In this document: positions 7,192 to 15,543 of the stretch, in pieces | Numbering within the stretch: the first letter of the stretch is position 1 | Layout: each line of letters begins with the position of its first letter | Assembly: GCF_002563655.1 (NCBI RefSeq) | Contig: NZ_PDIY01000001.1 | Span: 2,144,001 to 2,208,000 of the forward strand | From: Bacillus sp. es.034 | Lineage (GTDB): Bacteria; Bacillota; Bacilli; Bacillales; Bacillaceae_B | DNA: 64,000 nucleotides | Direction of reading: 5' to 3' | Notes under the pieces: generated by a model | The model's database searches: none | Told to the model about the DNA's origin: nothing | The model's input: only the letters and a program-made list of their open reading frames with translations | Position numbers and translations under genes: made by a program

Positions 7192-8157
7192 TTAAGGGAT
7201 CAATAATATCTTCCCTGTGCTTTTCCTGCTTTCTAAATACTCATGCGCTTTTGCACCCTCGCTTAAAGGAAAGACAGTTGGTTCAGAAACCTTCAATTTC
7301 CCTTCCTGGATCCAACCGAACAATTCGTGGGAACGGTTCACCCGTTCTTCGTGAGACGTTAATACATTCCATAAATCCCCGCCGGTCAGGGTTTTCGAGG
7401 TGTCCATCAGCATCCGTGGATCAACTGAAACAGGATCGCCTCCCGCCATTCCGAAGAATACGACCGTCCCTCCGATGCGGGTGGATTCAAAACTGTCCAT
7501 TAACGTTGAACCAACTGATTCATATACGACGTCCACACCGTTGCCACCTGTCACTTCTTGGACTTGCTCCTTCCAGTCTTCACTGTATAAAAACATATGG
7601 TCCGCTCCAACCGCAAGCGCTGCCTGTCTTTTTTCTTCCGTTGAAGTTAACCCGATGACTGTGCCGCCTAATATCTTGATGATCTGGACAAGCAACTGCC
7701 CGACTCCGCCTGCAGCTGCATGGACTAAAACGGTGTCCCCACTCTTGATACTATAGCTGTCTTTCGTTAAGTAATGAGCTGTAAGTCCTTGTAACAAAAG
7801 GGATGCAGCCGTTTCATACGAGATGTCATCCGGCAATGGGATGGCTTTATCCTTTGGCACGGCCACCATTTCCGCATTCGCATAAGGTACATCGGCAAAA
7901 GCGATGCGGTCCCCAACAGCCAATCCCTGCACGTTGTTCCAAACCTTTTTGACGACGCCTGCTCCTTCATATCCACAAATGTACGGTGGCTCTCCTGCTA
8001 AGTGATAATTCCCTTTTCTTCTATATACATCGGCGAAATTAAGGCCGATTGCATTCATTTCCACTAACATTTCATCCGGGCCCAATTGGGGAGAATCAAT
8101 CTCCTGATAGTGGAGGACATCCGGTCCGCCGAACTTTTCAAATACAAGTGCTTTCAT
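7192..8157 (-). CDS. NADPH:quinone oxidoreductase (zinc-free MDR family)
   Basis: A 321-residue medium-chain dehydrogenase/reductase. The N-terminal GroES-like domain has GLNFADVYRRKGNY, and the Rossmann domain has VHAAAGGVGQLLVQI near residue 150, the nucleotide-binding motif of quinone reductases. The cysteine/histidine zinc ligands of alcohol dehydrogenases are absent. TGGNGVDVVYESVG is also typical. The enzyme should reduce quinones or enals with NADPH in the cytosol. It is divergent from an MFS exporter across a 375-base region full of repeats, so both may answer to one electrophile- or drug-sensing repressor (inference). Confidence 0.9.
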   Translation of the reverse strand: MKALVFEKFGGPDVLHYQEIDSPQLGPDEMLVEMNAIGLNFADVYRRKGNYHLAGEPPYICGYEGAGVVKKVWNNVQGLAVGDRIAFADVPYANAEMVAVPKDKAIPLPDDISYETAASLLLQGLTAHYLTKDSYSIKSGDTVLVHAAAGGVGQLLVQIIKILGGTVIGLTSTEEKRQAALAVGADHMFLYSEDWKEQVQEVTGGNGVDVVYESVGSTLMDSFESTRIGGTVVFFGMAGGDPVSVDPRMLMDTSKTLTGGDLWNVLTSHEERVNRSHELFGWIQEGKLKVSEPTVFPLSEGAKAHEYLESRKSTGKILLIP

Positions 8158-8255
8158 TATGTACTCTCCTCTTTAACATCATTCTCTTTTAGTGTAACCA
8201 GTTGTTTGGTTTTTGACTAGGGAAGAGCTTATCTTTCAGACTCATGGGTACTTCC

Positions 8256-8290
8256 AAGTGCCTATGCCACTTCAAAGTGCGTTCTTCCCA
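8256..8290 (+). repeat. Copy 1 of a 35-base intergenic repeat
   Basis: It matches the copy at 8403-8437 at about 27 of 35 positions, with identical cores AAAGTGCGT and flanking CTTC.CA. It begins AAGTGCCTATG and contains ACTTCAAAGT. Confidence 0.7.
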
Positions 8291-8402
8291 AAAAGTTAGC
8301 TAGCCCTCATAATTCAATTTAGCTTTTCAAACAGTACCTGCCTATTTTCATCGAAGAGGTTTGAAAGGAATATAGGCACTTGGGAGTCCCTAGGTTACAA
8401 AA

Positions 8403-8437
8403 AAGTACCTACATGACTTTAAAGTGCGTACTTCTCA
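8403..8437 (+). repeat. Copy 2 of a 35-base intergenic repeat
   Basis: It begins AAGTACCTACATG and contains the perfect dyad ACTTTAAAGT followed by GCGTACTTCTCA. It lies 96 bases before the exporter start codon, a plausible operator position. Confidence 0.7.
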
Positions 8438-8532
8438 TAAATGATTGTACCCATTATCATATGTGTACAGAGAAACGGAAGGCGCCTTCGTTTTCTCATT
8501 TCAATTAAAAAATTTTAGGAGGAAGTTACGTT

Positions 8533-9741
8533 ATGAGTTCAACTTCAGCTACTATACATCAGTCAAAAACGAAAGGCGGCACGCCGGCGTTACTTGCTCT
8601 TGCCATCAGTGCCTTTGGAATCGGGACAACAGAGTTTGTTCCCGTTGGATTATTATCATCGATTGCCGATGATTTGTCGATATCGATCACACTCGCAGGA
8701 TTATTGATTTCAGGTTATGCCATTGGAGTCGCCATCGGGGCACCGGTATTAACCGCACTAACAAGTAAGATGAGCAGAAAAACACTGCTTATGTCCTTGA
8801 TGCTATTATTCATTTTAGGAAACTCGGTAGCAGCCATGTCCACAAGCTTTGGACTGTTGCTCGTAGCCCGTTTTATCACAGCATTTTCACACGGGATTTT
8901 CTTCTCGATAGGATCGACGATTGCGGCCGATCTAGTGCCTGCCCATAAGCGGGCCAGTGCGATTGCCTTTATGTTCACAGGATTAACGGTTGCAACCGTT
9001 ACAGGAGTACCACTCGGAACCTTCATCGGACAGGCATTCGGATGGAGAGCCACATTCTGGGGAGTAGCTCTTCTCGGTGTAGTAGGGATCATTGCCAGTT
9101 CCATTCTTGTCCCAAAAAATTTGAAAGAATCACCACCCGCTAAATTTAGCGAACAGTTAAAGATTCTAACGAACGGTCGATTATTATTAGCTTTTGCCAT
9201 CACAGCACTTGGATACGGCGGAACGTTTGTCGCGTTCACTTATTTAACACCTTTATTGCAAGACGTAACAGGATTCAGTGCCAAATGGGTGAGTATCATC
9301 CTTCTAGTGTACGGAATTGCTGTTGCTATCGGAAATGTCGTCGGAGGAAAAGCATCCAATAAAAATCCATTAAAAGCGTTATTCTGGATGTTTGCTATGC
9401 AGGCCATCATTCTAGTAATTCTTACATTTGCAGCACCATTTAAAGTGGCAGGTCTCATCGCGATCTTCCTAATGGGATTATTCGCCTTCATGAACGTGCC
9501 GGGACTGCAGATCCTTGTGGTGAACCTGGCTGAGAAATACGTTCCTTCAGCAGTCAATGTAGCATCTGCTTTGAATATCGCCGCGTTTAACGTCGGGATT
9601 GCCATTGGTTCTTTCGTCGGAGGACTCATTGTGGATGAGGTTGGTTTGATTCATACGCCGTGGATCGGTGCCATTATGGTGGCTGGGGCGGTTCTGTTGA
9701 CCGCATGGCTGCGAGGAATTGAACGGAAGACAGTCGGTTGA
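8533..9741 (+). CDS. MFS exporter, DHA1 drug:H+ antiporter type (AraJ/YdhP-like)
   Basis: A 402-residue inner-membrane transporter with 12 predicted helices. GTTEFVPVGLL in helix 1 and the glycine-rich helix 2 (ISGYAIGVAIGAPVLTAL) are typical of the AraJ/SotB/YdhP branch of DHA1 antiporters; RMSRKTLLM-like loop 2-3 (SKMSRKTLLMSLML) is the MFS A motif. It should expel small toxic molecules or sugars using the proton gradient. The ATG follows TAGGAGGAAG. The upstream repeat cluster suggests inducible control by an unlinked repressor. Confidence 0.85.
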   Translation: MSSTSATIHQSKTKGGTPALLALAISAFGIGTTEFVPVGLLSSIADDLSISITLAGLLISGYAIGVAIGAPVLTALTSKMSRKTLLMSLMLLFILGNSVAAMSTSFGLLLVARFITAFSHGIFFSIGSTIAADLVPAHKRASAIAFMFTGLTVATVTGVPLGTFIGQAFGWRATFWGVALLGVVGIIASSILVPKNLKESPPAKFSEQLKILTNGRLLLAFAITALGYGGTFVAFTYLTPLLQDVTGFSAKWVSIILLVYGIAVAIGNVVGGKASNKNPLKALFWMFAMQAIILVILTFAAPFKVAGLIAIFLMGLFAFMNVPGLQILVVNLAEKYVPSAVNVASALNIAAFNVGIAIGSFVGGLIVDEVGLIHTPWIGAIMVAGAVLLTAWLRGIERKTVG

Positions 9742-9752
9742 GATTGTTTCTT

Positions 9753-9863
9753 ATTTCTCAGGGATTCGCGAAAAATGAAATTAACCATCCAGAACACGGT
9801 CTCCAATTTAAAACGTTAAAAGAAATCCAGCCTTTTCATTGGTATGAAGCCTATAGAAAGTAA
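9753..9863 (+). pseudogene. Possible remnant of a gene's 3' end
   Basis: A 36-codon open stretch without start or ribosome site reads HPEHGLQFKTLKEIQPFHWY then EAYRK and stops. The composition looks like real protein and its stop is followed by a perfect terminator, as for the end of a gene. The body of the gene is missing. I do not recognise the family. Confidence 0.3.
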
Positions 9864-9867
9864 ATGT

Positions 9868-9904
9868 AAGGAACATTTCAAAAATACGAAATGTTCCTTT
9901 TTTT
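9868..9904 (+). terminator. Rho-independent terminator
   Basis: AAGGAACATTTC and GAAATGTTCCTT pair perfectly over 12 bases around an 8-base loop, followed by a T run. It ends transcription from the MFS gene and insulates amj. Confidence 0.9.
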
Positions 9905-9944
9905 AATGCTATAATATGGTTGGATAAAAAAGGGAGTTGTCATC

Positions 9945-10766
9945 GTGGAGTTAATATCGGTACCAGTACTCTTTATTGCATTATTCATTTTAATCATACA
10001 TAGCATTGAAACACTTGCTTATGCGGTCAGATTATCCGGGGCAAGGGTGAAGTTGATTGCCTCAGGTCTTTCCCTGTTCAATATGATGGTGATTGTTTCA
10101 AGGATGTCGAATATGATGCAGCAGCCTTTTACAGGTGGGCTCACCGATGCTGCACCTGCGGGCCGGAAATTAGAAGTGGTAGAAGAACAGTTCAGGGTGC
10201 TGATCGGTGCCTCGACTTTAGGTACTCTCCTGGGGATCGTGTTGCTCCCTACGTTTGTTGCATTGTTTTCAAGGGGGATTATCCACCTATCCGAGCAAGG
10301 AGGATCTGTACCGAGGTTAATTAAGCTTGGGTTTAAGAATGATCTTTATAAAAGAGGAATGAACCATTTTGCTAAACCAGGAAGAAGATATTTGACCGGA
10401 ATCAATTTCAGGAGGATTCCAAAAAGGTTGTTTTTCATCAATATGGTCATTACGGCAGTGTACACGATTGGCGTTCTTTCAGCGCTATATGCTGCGCTTC
10501 TCGTACCAGATCGACCAGGCAGTGCCACAATGGCCTCGGGATTGATCAATGGCGTCGCAACGATCTTATTGACGCTGTTTATTGATCCAAAGATTTCCGT
10601 TCTGGCTGATGATGTGGCAAATGGGAAGGGGAATTACCATGAGTTGAAGGGTCTTTCCATCATGATGGTCATCTCCAGGCTGTTCGGGACACTGCTCGCT
10701 CAACTGATCTTTATTCCCGGTGCTTATTATATTGCCTGGATGACTCAGTTTTTTGTAATGAAGTAA
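9945..10766 (+). CDS. amj: Lipid II flippase Amj
   Basis: A 273-residue polytopic membrane protein matching the Amj/YdaH (DUF2837) family: HSIETLAYAVRLSGARVKLI, SLFNMMVIVSRMSNMMQQPF, then long hydrophobic segments. In B. subtilis Amj flips the peptidoglycan precursor lipid II and substitutes for MurJ, and is induced under envelope stress by sigma-M. Length is as expected. Start is GTG, placed after AAAAGGGAG. The visible promoter has a TATAAT at 9910 but no good ECF-type -35, so I do not see the sigma-M site known in B. subtilis. A second membrane gene follows 12 bases later. Confidence 0.85.
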   Translation: MELISVPVLFIALFILIIHSIETLAYAVRLSGARVKLIASGLSLFNMMVIVSRMSNMMQQPFTGGLTDAAPAGRKLEVVEEQFRVLIGASTLGTLLGIVLLPTFVALFSRGIIHLSEQGGSVPRLIKLGFKNDLYKRGMNHFAKPGRRYLTGINFRRIPKRLFFINMVITAVYTIGVLSALYAALLVPDRPGSATMASGLINGVATILLTLFIDPKISVLADDVANGKGNYHELKGLSIMMVISRLFGTLLAQLIFIPGAYYIAWMTQFFVMK

Positions 10767-10778
10767 GGAGGGATTTTT

Positions 10779-11198
10779 TTGTCTGGAAGTACATTTTTTT
10801 ATGCAATGGCAATACTTATTCTTCTTTTTTTGATTCCTTATCTAATTATCAGGGACCTGAAAAAAGGAAGGAGACTCTCTGCCATATTTACCTCTCACGT
10901 CATGCTGTTGATCTTGCTCTTTGTGGCATTAGGTGAAGTGTTGAAAGTGTTTCTGTCTGAATCCTCGATTGCGTATTACAATCAGGTGTTTTTTCTTGGA
11001 ATCATAGTACTGATCGTTTTGCCTCTGATCCTGCTATTCTTTTACACTTTGAAAAACGATAGTAAGAAGTGGAAGGATCCTAATGAATATAAGTACCAGT
11101 GGCTTTTTAAATTCAGATACTTATTAATGGCTACTGTGGGTGCATTATTCCTCGGGGCAATGTTTCGGTTTTACCAAATTTTTATGGTTCTGTTTTAA
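10779..11198 (+). CDS. Four-helix membrane protein of unknown function
   Basis: A 139-residue protein with four predicted membrane helices (about 6-23, 38-57, 67-88, 113-135) and a charged cytoplasmic loop KNDSKKWKDPNEYKYQW. The TTG start is set by AAGGAGGG nine bases upstream. It follows amj so closely that they are probably co-transcribed, hinting at an envelope role (inference). Confidence 0.65.
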   Translation: MSGSTFFYAMAILILLFLIPYLIIRDLKKGRRLSAIFTSHVMLLILLFVALGEVLKVFLSESSIAYYNQVFFLGIIVLIVLPLILLFFYTLKNDSKKWKDPNEYKYQWLFKFRYLLMATVGALFLGAMFRFYQIFMVLF

Positions 11199-11278
11199 CG
11201 ATGGGTGTTTGCAAAAAAACTTATAGGTGTTTTCAGGAAAAGGGGTACTAGATATAGAGTTTATTAGGGGGGAAATAG

Positions 11279-12307
11279 ATGGGAAATCAAAAATGGCTGT
11301 GGATGCTTGGGATTATCTTCTTTCTTCTCACAGGATGTCAGGAAACCGATCAAGCCGCACAACCTGTTGACGAAGATGATTCTGAACTGAATGCGGATGT
11401 AGTGAACGTGCATGGTGGGATTTCAGGATTGGATAAAATGGAGAACTATTTTCAGCAGGTAAAGAAGCAGAAAAAAGGAGATTTGAGAGTCGTATCCTAC
11501 ACGATTGAGGGAGATCCCATACTCACGGATTTAGTTTACGATGGGAACCACATCAATGTGACATTTGACCATACAAGAGACCAGTATGGTAATGGCGAGG
11601 TAAAGTCCTTTCAATGCGGAAAACTGAAACGGGAAGAGAATCCTACCAATTTGTCCTATTATCTGACAGATTGTGATGGGGTAAAGGGTGAAACCTGGGG
11701 GGTTCTCGAGACTTCTTATGATGTAAAGCGCCAGGATGTGTTTGAAGTGGAGTTAAGGTACGGTCCCAAAGAAGGAGAAAAACAAACGATTCAAGTGAAT
11801 GATGAGGATAAGCAGGAGGTCTATAAGCAGTTGGTGTTGGCGAATTATCTAAACTCCAAGCCTACGAGTGATGAGTGCCCTAAAGGAAAACAAGCGGACA
11901 ACTATCTGATGAAAGTGAAGATAAATGGAGGAGGCCGCACGCTTAATTGGAATGCCTGCGGTTCTCATGAAAGCTCTAAACCGTTCACTGATATTGCTGA
12001 ATACATTATTTATGCATCCAAACATCCCACAAAAACCAGTGAAAATGTCGTCTACGGTTACATTTTGGAGGTGAAGGAAAATCAGATCTTGATTGGAGAA
12101 GATTTGACGGCTCCTGATTTAGTGTCCCTGGAAAAAGTAAAAGGGGAAGATTTAGCGAATTTAAACGGTACCTTTTTATATGTAGAAACGGAAGACGCCC
12201 AAGAATTTTCAAAGGGAGACAAAATTGTCATGAAGATCGATGAAGTGCTGGAGGAAGGCTCTCCCGGCAGGGTCAGGGCAAGTGATATTCAAACGATAAC
12301 GGAATAG
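11279..12307 (+). CDS. Lipoprotein with DUF4362 and DUF3221 domains
   Basis: A 342-residue lipoprotein: signal peptide ends in lipobox LLTGC near residue 20. Residues 35-140 match DUF4362 (DVVNVHGGISGLDKMENYF ... LTYDG-like VYDGNHINVTFDHTRDQYG). Residues 160-250 form a second strand-rich module (NYLMKVKINGGGRTLNWNAC). Residues 258-340 match DUF3221 (YGYILEVKENQILI ... GDKIVMKIDEVLEEGSPG), an OB-like module frequent in Bacillus lipoproteins. Combining both in one chain is less common than either alone. Function unknown; expected on the outer membrane face. GGGGGGAAATAG precedes the ATG. Confidence 0.7.
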   Translation: MGNQKWLWMLGIIFFLLTGCQETDQAAQPVDEDDSELNADVVNVHGGISGLDKMENYFQQVKKQKKGDLRVVSYTIEGDPILTDLVYDGNHINVTFDHTRDQYGNGEVKSFQCGKLKREENPTNLSYYLTDCDGVKGETWGVLETSYDVKRQDVFEVELRYGPKEGEKQTIQVNDEDKQEVYKQLVLANYLNSKPTSDECPKGKQADNYLMKVKINGGGRTLNWNACGSHESSKPFTDIAEYIIYASKHPTKTSENVVYGYILEVKENQILIGEDLTAPDLVSLEKVKGEDLANLNGTFLYVETEDAQEFSKGDKIVMKIDEVLEEGSPGRVRASDIQTITE

Positions 12308-12357
12308 ATATGATTAATGATTGAACTTTAAATGAAACTCGAAAAGGAGTGTGCTTG

Positions 12358-12984
12358 ATGGTACATAAAGTTACGAAAGGGGATTTGCGTGGGACAGCTT
12401 CTGGTGTTTTATTCATGGCGTTTTTCGGTACTCTATGGGCGTATACAGGTGTGATGGGGCTGCAAGGTTGGGGAAGCCCCTGGTTGTTAACCGCTGCTTT
12501 AGCAATCGGAATGGTGTTAGTCATCGGCGGCTTCTCATTGATTTCGGCGTCGAAGGGGTTTCCCCAAGGGGCATCCACCCACAGTGGGAATGACGGCATG
12601 AGGATGTGGTTTAACATCATTTTCGCCGGGGAGGGGATAGCAATCGGAATTGCCATTGCAGTGTGCAATGCCGTTGGACACACGGAAAATATTCCGATCG
12701 TCATTGCCGTTATCGTCGGACTTCATTTTCTACCATTGGCCCAACTATTCCGGGTCAGGATTTATTATTACACGGGCATTTTACTATGTGTGGTTCCTAT
12801 AATTACCTGGCTTTTCATACCAGAGACCATGACGTTAAGTGATCATGAGATGAATGCCTACATGTCTGTTGTCGGACTAGGATCTGCATTGATTCTGTGG
12901 GTGACGAGCCTTGCCATCTGGATGACAGGCAGAAGATTGATGGGTCTTGCAGCAGATCAGTTGTCAAATGATTTAACGTACTAA
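12358..12984 (+). CDS. Polytopic membrane protein of unknown function
   Basis: A 208-residue protein with six or seven membrane helices; it resembles the uncharacterised DUF7010-type family of Firmicutes (moderate certainty). Features are a Gly-rich first helix (GTASGVLFMAFFGTLWAY) and VRIYYYTGILLCVVPIITWL. The ATG follows AAAAGGAG by nine bases; an in-frame GTG further upstream overlaps the ribosome site and is rejected. No partner genes visible. Confidence 0.7.
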   Translation: MVHKVTKGDLRGTASGVLFMAFFGTLWAYTGVMGLQGWGSPWLLTAALAIGMVLVIGGFSLISASKGFPQGASTHSGNDGMRMWFNIIFAGEGIAIGIAIAVCNAVGHTENIPIVIAVIVGLHFLPLAQLFRVRIYYYTGILLCVVPIITWLFIPETMTLSDHEMNAYMSVVGLGSALILWVTSLAIWMTGRRLMGLAADQLSNDLTY

Positions 12985-13017
12985 AGTGAAACATCCCTGC
13001 TTGCGGAGAAGCCAATC

Positions 13018-13134
13018 TTGAGGTTGTATATATTATCAGTCGTCGGTTACCTTGCCTTTTCTCTGTACTTCTGGGTGAATCCAAGCTTGAAGAATTTGAA
13101 TAAGCCTTTAAGCGTCCGATTTGAAGAATCGTGA
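13018..13134 (+). CDS. Possible small membrane peptide (38 aa)
   Basis: A TTG preceded by GCGGAGAAG opens a frame encoding LRLYILSVVGYLAFSLYFWV and a short polar tail ending RFEES. One helix would span the membrane. It is followed immediately by a terminator, which supports a transcribed unit. Equally it could be a remnant of a larger gene; codon use is acceptable but the length gives little power. Confidence 0.3.
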   Translation: MRLYILSVVGYLAFSLYFWVNPSLKNLNKPLSVRFEES

Positions 13135-13140
13135 TTGATC

Positions 13141-13168
13141 AGGTTTCCCATTTCGGGAAGCCTTTTTT
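13141..13168 (+). terminator. Rho-independent terminator
   Basis: AGGTTTCCC and GGGAAGCCT form a nine-position stem with one mismatch and a five-base loop, followed by a T run. Confidence 0.8.
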
Positions 13169-13192
13169 AAAAGTGAAAAAAGGGGTGAAAGG

Positions 13193-14044
13193 ATGGAAGC
13201 ATGGGAAAGAAAGTTACTGCATACAGCACGGGGATTATTTGAAGTTTTCATCAAGGGAGAAGGAGATCCTCTATGTGTCACCCACCATTATTCCGAATTC
13301 AATGAGACGGGGGACTATTTCGCAGAGACGTTCACTGGGACCAACCGGGTCTTCTTGACTAACTTACGGGAAGCAGGAGGCTCTGGCAAAGCACATGAAT
13401 CCTATCAGTTGAGTATGCTGGAAACCATATTTGACCTCGAGGCGATCCGGGAAGCATTAGGGTTACTTCATTGGGGATTTGCCGGGCATTCTGCTGGTGG
13501 GATGTTAGGGATCCTTTACGGAATTCACTTCTCAAAAAGTCTGGATTTCTCAGTGATTGTCGGAGGTGCTGCGAGGGAGTATATGACCTTCTCGGTGGAC
13601 TGCATATACAACGAAGCGCATCCGGATTACGTAAGGATGCAGGAACTGATTGAGGCATTGAAACAACCGGACTTACCACTTGAAAAAAGAAAAGAGCTAT
13701 CAGTGGAAAGGACAAAGTTGTCTTTACATAAACCTGAAAGATATAGTGAGCTATTTTCCCTCGACATTCATAAAGGGATGTCGGCAGCGCGAATGAACTT
13801 CTTTATCCGCGAACTGCAAATATATGATGTGACGAGAAAGCTGGAGTTTATTGGGGTGCCGACGTTAATCATGTGTGGCCGCTTTGATGTGCAATGTCCA
13901 TTGAAGTACTCAATTGAAATGGCTGAAGGGATACCCGATTCCAGACTGATCATCTTCGAGAGGAGTAATCACTATCCGTTTCTTGAGGAAGCAGTGCGGT
14001 TCAAAGAGGAGTTCGGGTTGTTTTTGAAGCAAGGGGGACGCTGA
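13193..14044 (+). CDS. Alpha/beta hydrolase (proline iminopeptidase-like)
   Basis: A 283-residue hydrolase with nucleophile elbow GHSAGG (Ser100), acid in CGRFDVQCP and His in SNHYPF, the complete triad in standard order. The cap region (residues about 125-210) is helical, as in prolyl aminopeptidases and related hydrolases. Substrate cannot be assigned. Its stop overlaps the next gene by one base (TGATG), so it is translationally coupled to a GNAT acetyltransferase. Confidence 0.85.
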   Translation: MEAWERKLLHTARGLFEVFIKGEGDPLCVTHHYSEFNETGDYFAETFTGTNRVFLTNLREAGGSGKAHESYQLSMLETIFDLEAIREALGLLHWGFAGHSAGGMLGILYGIHFSKSLDFSVIVGGAAREYMTFSVDCIYNEAHPDYVRMQELIEALKQPDLPLEKRKELSVERTKLSLHKPERYSELFSLDIHKGMSAARMNFFIRELQIYDVTRKLEFIGVPTLIMCGRFDVQCPLKYSIEMAEGIPDSRLIIFERSNHYPFLEEAVRFKEEFGLFLKQGGR

Positions 14045-14496
14045 TGGAAGAAATCAGAACAAAGTCCATTCACCCCAAGATTAGAAAACTATTATCCTAT
14101 GCAACTTCTGTAGAAAAAGTTGACGAGGAATATGATCTGTACATCCATTCCATCAAACGGAAATTATATGGGTTTACGGCTGGAGATGAAATGGTCGGAT
14201 GTATAGGAGTTGAATTCCAGAATGAGGGAGAGTGTGAAATAAAGCATGTAGCCGTGATGCCGAAACACCGGGGCATGGGGATAGGCCATAAGATGATCGA
14301 TAATCTCGTCCATTGCACTAGGATCACTGCTGAAACGGATCAGGATGCAGTGGTATTTTATAAGAAACTTGGGTTTGATATTACGAGTTTGGGTGAGAAA
14401 TATCCTGGGGTTGAGCGGTTTAGGTGTGTGCTGGAAAAGATAAAGTGTGGCCATCTGGTAAGATCCCACTTTTATAAAAAACAAATCCCCTATTAA
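14044..14496 (+). CDS. GNAT-family N-acetyltransferase
   Basis: A 150-residue GNAT: IKHVAVMPKHRGMGIGHKMI is motif A with the HRGMGIG acetyl-CoA loop, and DQDAVVFYKKLGFDI is motif B. The C-terminal 20 residues (RSHFYKKQIPY end) are basic and unusual, reading into the downstream hairpin, whose first arm contains the stop codon. It is coupled to the alpha/beta hydrolase gene, suggesting a joint modification or detoxification role (inference). Substrate unknown. Confidence 0.85.
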   Translation: MEEIRTKSIHPKIRKLLSYATSVEKVDEEYDLYIHSIKRKLYGFTAGDEMVGCIGVEFQNEGECEIKHVAVMPKHRGMGIGHKMIDNLVHCTRITAETDQDAVVFYKKLGFDITSLGEKYPGVERFRCVLEKIKCGHLVRSHFYKKQIPY

Positions 14497-14518
14497 AATC
14501 GTTCAATTTCAATAGGGG
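14474..14518 (-). terminator. Terminator of the sigma/anti-sigma operon
   Basis: CCCCTATT and AATAGGGG form an eight-base stem; read leftwards it is followed by ATTTGTTTTTTATA. It overlaps the 3' end of the convergent GNAT gene. Confidence 0.75.
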
Positions 14519-14526
14519 AATGGGAA

Positions 14527-15543
14527 TTATTTTTCTAAATCAATGACAATCGGTTCAAGTTCAATTTCTGTATGACCTTCCCCCGACCCGAGACTGGCAA
14601 TTTCAATGGGTTGGATGATGAGTCGGCTGGCTCCATCCTGGATGGTTCCGAACTCTGTTGTCCCTTCGTATGTTTTTCCGTTATCTGTTGAGAAACCGCC
14701 ACCGCCCGTTCCGTCCATATATACATGACCCAGGTCGTCGGTCACTTTGAAGACGGGTGAAACCTCAGGCCACTCCTCGAGCAGATTGTCCGTCGCCACT
14801 TGTTTGTATGCAATGACGGTTGATACATCGGTGAACTCAACAGATTTCAACGTGAAGGTTACATCTTTACTCTGAACCGTTTCATTGATTAGCTGCAGGT
14901 CGCCTTCCAGCCGTTTTAATGAGAAGGCGAAAGACCAGTCTCCTTTGACTTCTGTATCATTGGACGTACTATAAAGAGTCTCTGGTTCCCACGTGATTTC
15001 CACCTTTTCCGGAAAGTGCCCGCCTTTAAAGCTAGGAGTGATGGAAGACAATCCGACATAGCGGGTAGGGCTGATCTTGGTGAGTTGACTGCTTCCGCCG
15101 CTTCCGTTCGCACCCTTAACGTCAAACCAATTCCCTCCGCTGTGTATGTCTTCCCCGAAGTCTTTGTCTGTTTCGATGGCATAGGATATTTTGATATTCG
15201 TGCCGTCATAAACGGCGTTATCAATCAGGATGGTCACACCATTACTTGTCTGGGTAAGTCCGATATCTGTCGAGTAGTCTTCAAACTCTTTGTATGGCTC
15301 ATCAGTAAAATAGCGTATGACATCGTCCATGAACGGGAGCTGTGTGGCAAAAGACGGATACGCAAAACTTGCCGCTGTGGAGAGGCCGATCAGCATAACC
15401 GATGCGACGGCCATATTCCTCCAAACAGTTGTCTTTTTCCTATTGTTTAATACATGTTGTTTAACGCGCTTTTTTTCCAATTCGGTCACTTCTTCGAGTT
15501 CAAGTGAATCTATATCTAAATCCATCCATTCCTTCATGCTCAT
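14527..15543 (-). CDS. DUF4179-domain anti-sigma factor
   Basis: A 338-residue single-pass membrane protein. A cytoplasmic N-terminal acidic segment (residues 1-40, including DSLELEEVTELEKKRVKQHV) would hold the sigma factor; a membrane helix spans about 43-62; the remaining 270 residues are extracellular, starting with the DUF4179 domain and ending in a strand-rich domain. DUF4179 proteins are regularly encoded beside ECF sigma factors and act as membrane anti-sigma factors. Its ATG overlaps the sigma gene's stop (ATGA), so stoichiometric synthesis is likely. The signal sensed is unknown. Confidence 0.8.
   Translation of the reverse strand: MSMKEWMDLDIDSLELEEVTELEKKRVKQHVLNNRKKTTVWRNMAVASVMLIGLSTAASFAYPSFATQLPFMDDVIRYFTDEPYKEFEDYSTDIGLTQTSNGVTILIDNAVYDGTNIKISYAIETDKDFGEDIHSGGNWFDVKGANGSGGSSQLTKISPTRYVGLSSITPSFKGGHFPEKVEITWEPETLYSTSNDTEVKGDWSFAFSLKRLEGDLQLINETVQSKDVTFTLKSVEFTDVSTVIAYKQVATDNLLEEWPEVSPVFKVTDDLGHVYMDGTGGGGFSTDNGKTYEGTTEFGTIQDGASRLIIQPIEIASLGSGEGHTEIELEPIVIDLEK

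Larger units (their letters stand above)
8243..8469 (+). promoter_or_regulatory. Operator-like repeat cluster upstream of the MFS exporter
   Basis: The region holds two 35-base imperfect direct repeats, an inverted partial copy (ATAGGCACTTGG at 8372-8383 against CCAAGTGCCTAT at 8254-8265), and an outer TGTAC...GTACA dyad at 8446-8469. The recurrent core is ACTTYAAAGTGCG, itself a dyad (ACTTNAAAGT). Such GTACTT/AAGT dyads are usual for HxlR/MarR-type repressors; no such gene is adjacent, so the cognate regulator must be elsewhere (inference). Repressed transcription of the exporter, and perhaps of the divergent oxidoreductase, is the likely role. Confidence 0.55.

Noticed and set aside
8445-8672. 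75-codon frame upstream of and overlapping the MFS start
   Set aside because: No ribosome site, poor composition and contained in operator and exporter sequence.
8715-9239. 174-residue minus-strand open frame inside the MFS gene
   Set aside because: Its proline/alanine/threonine-rich sequence is the complement of a membrane protein gene; no start signal.
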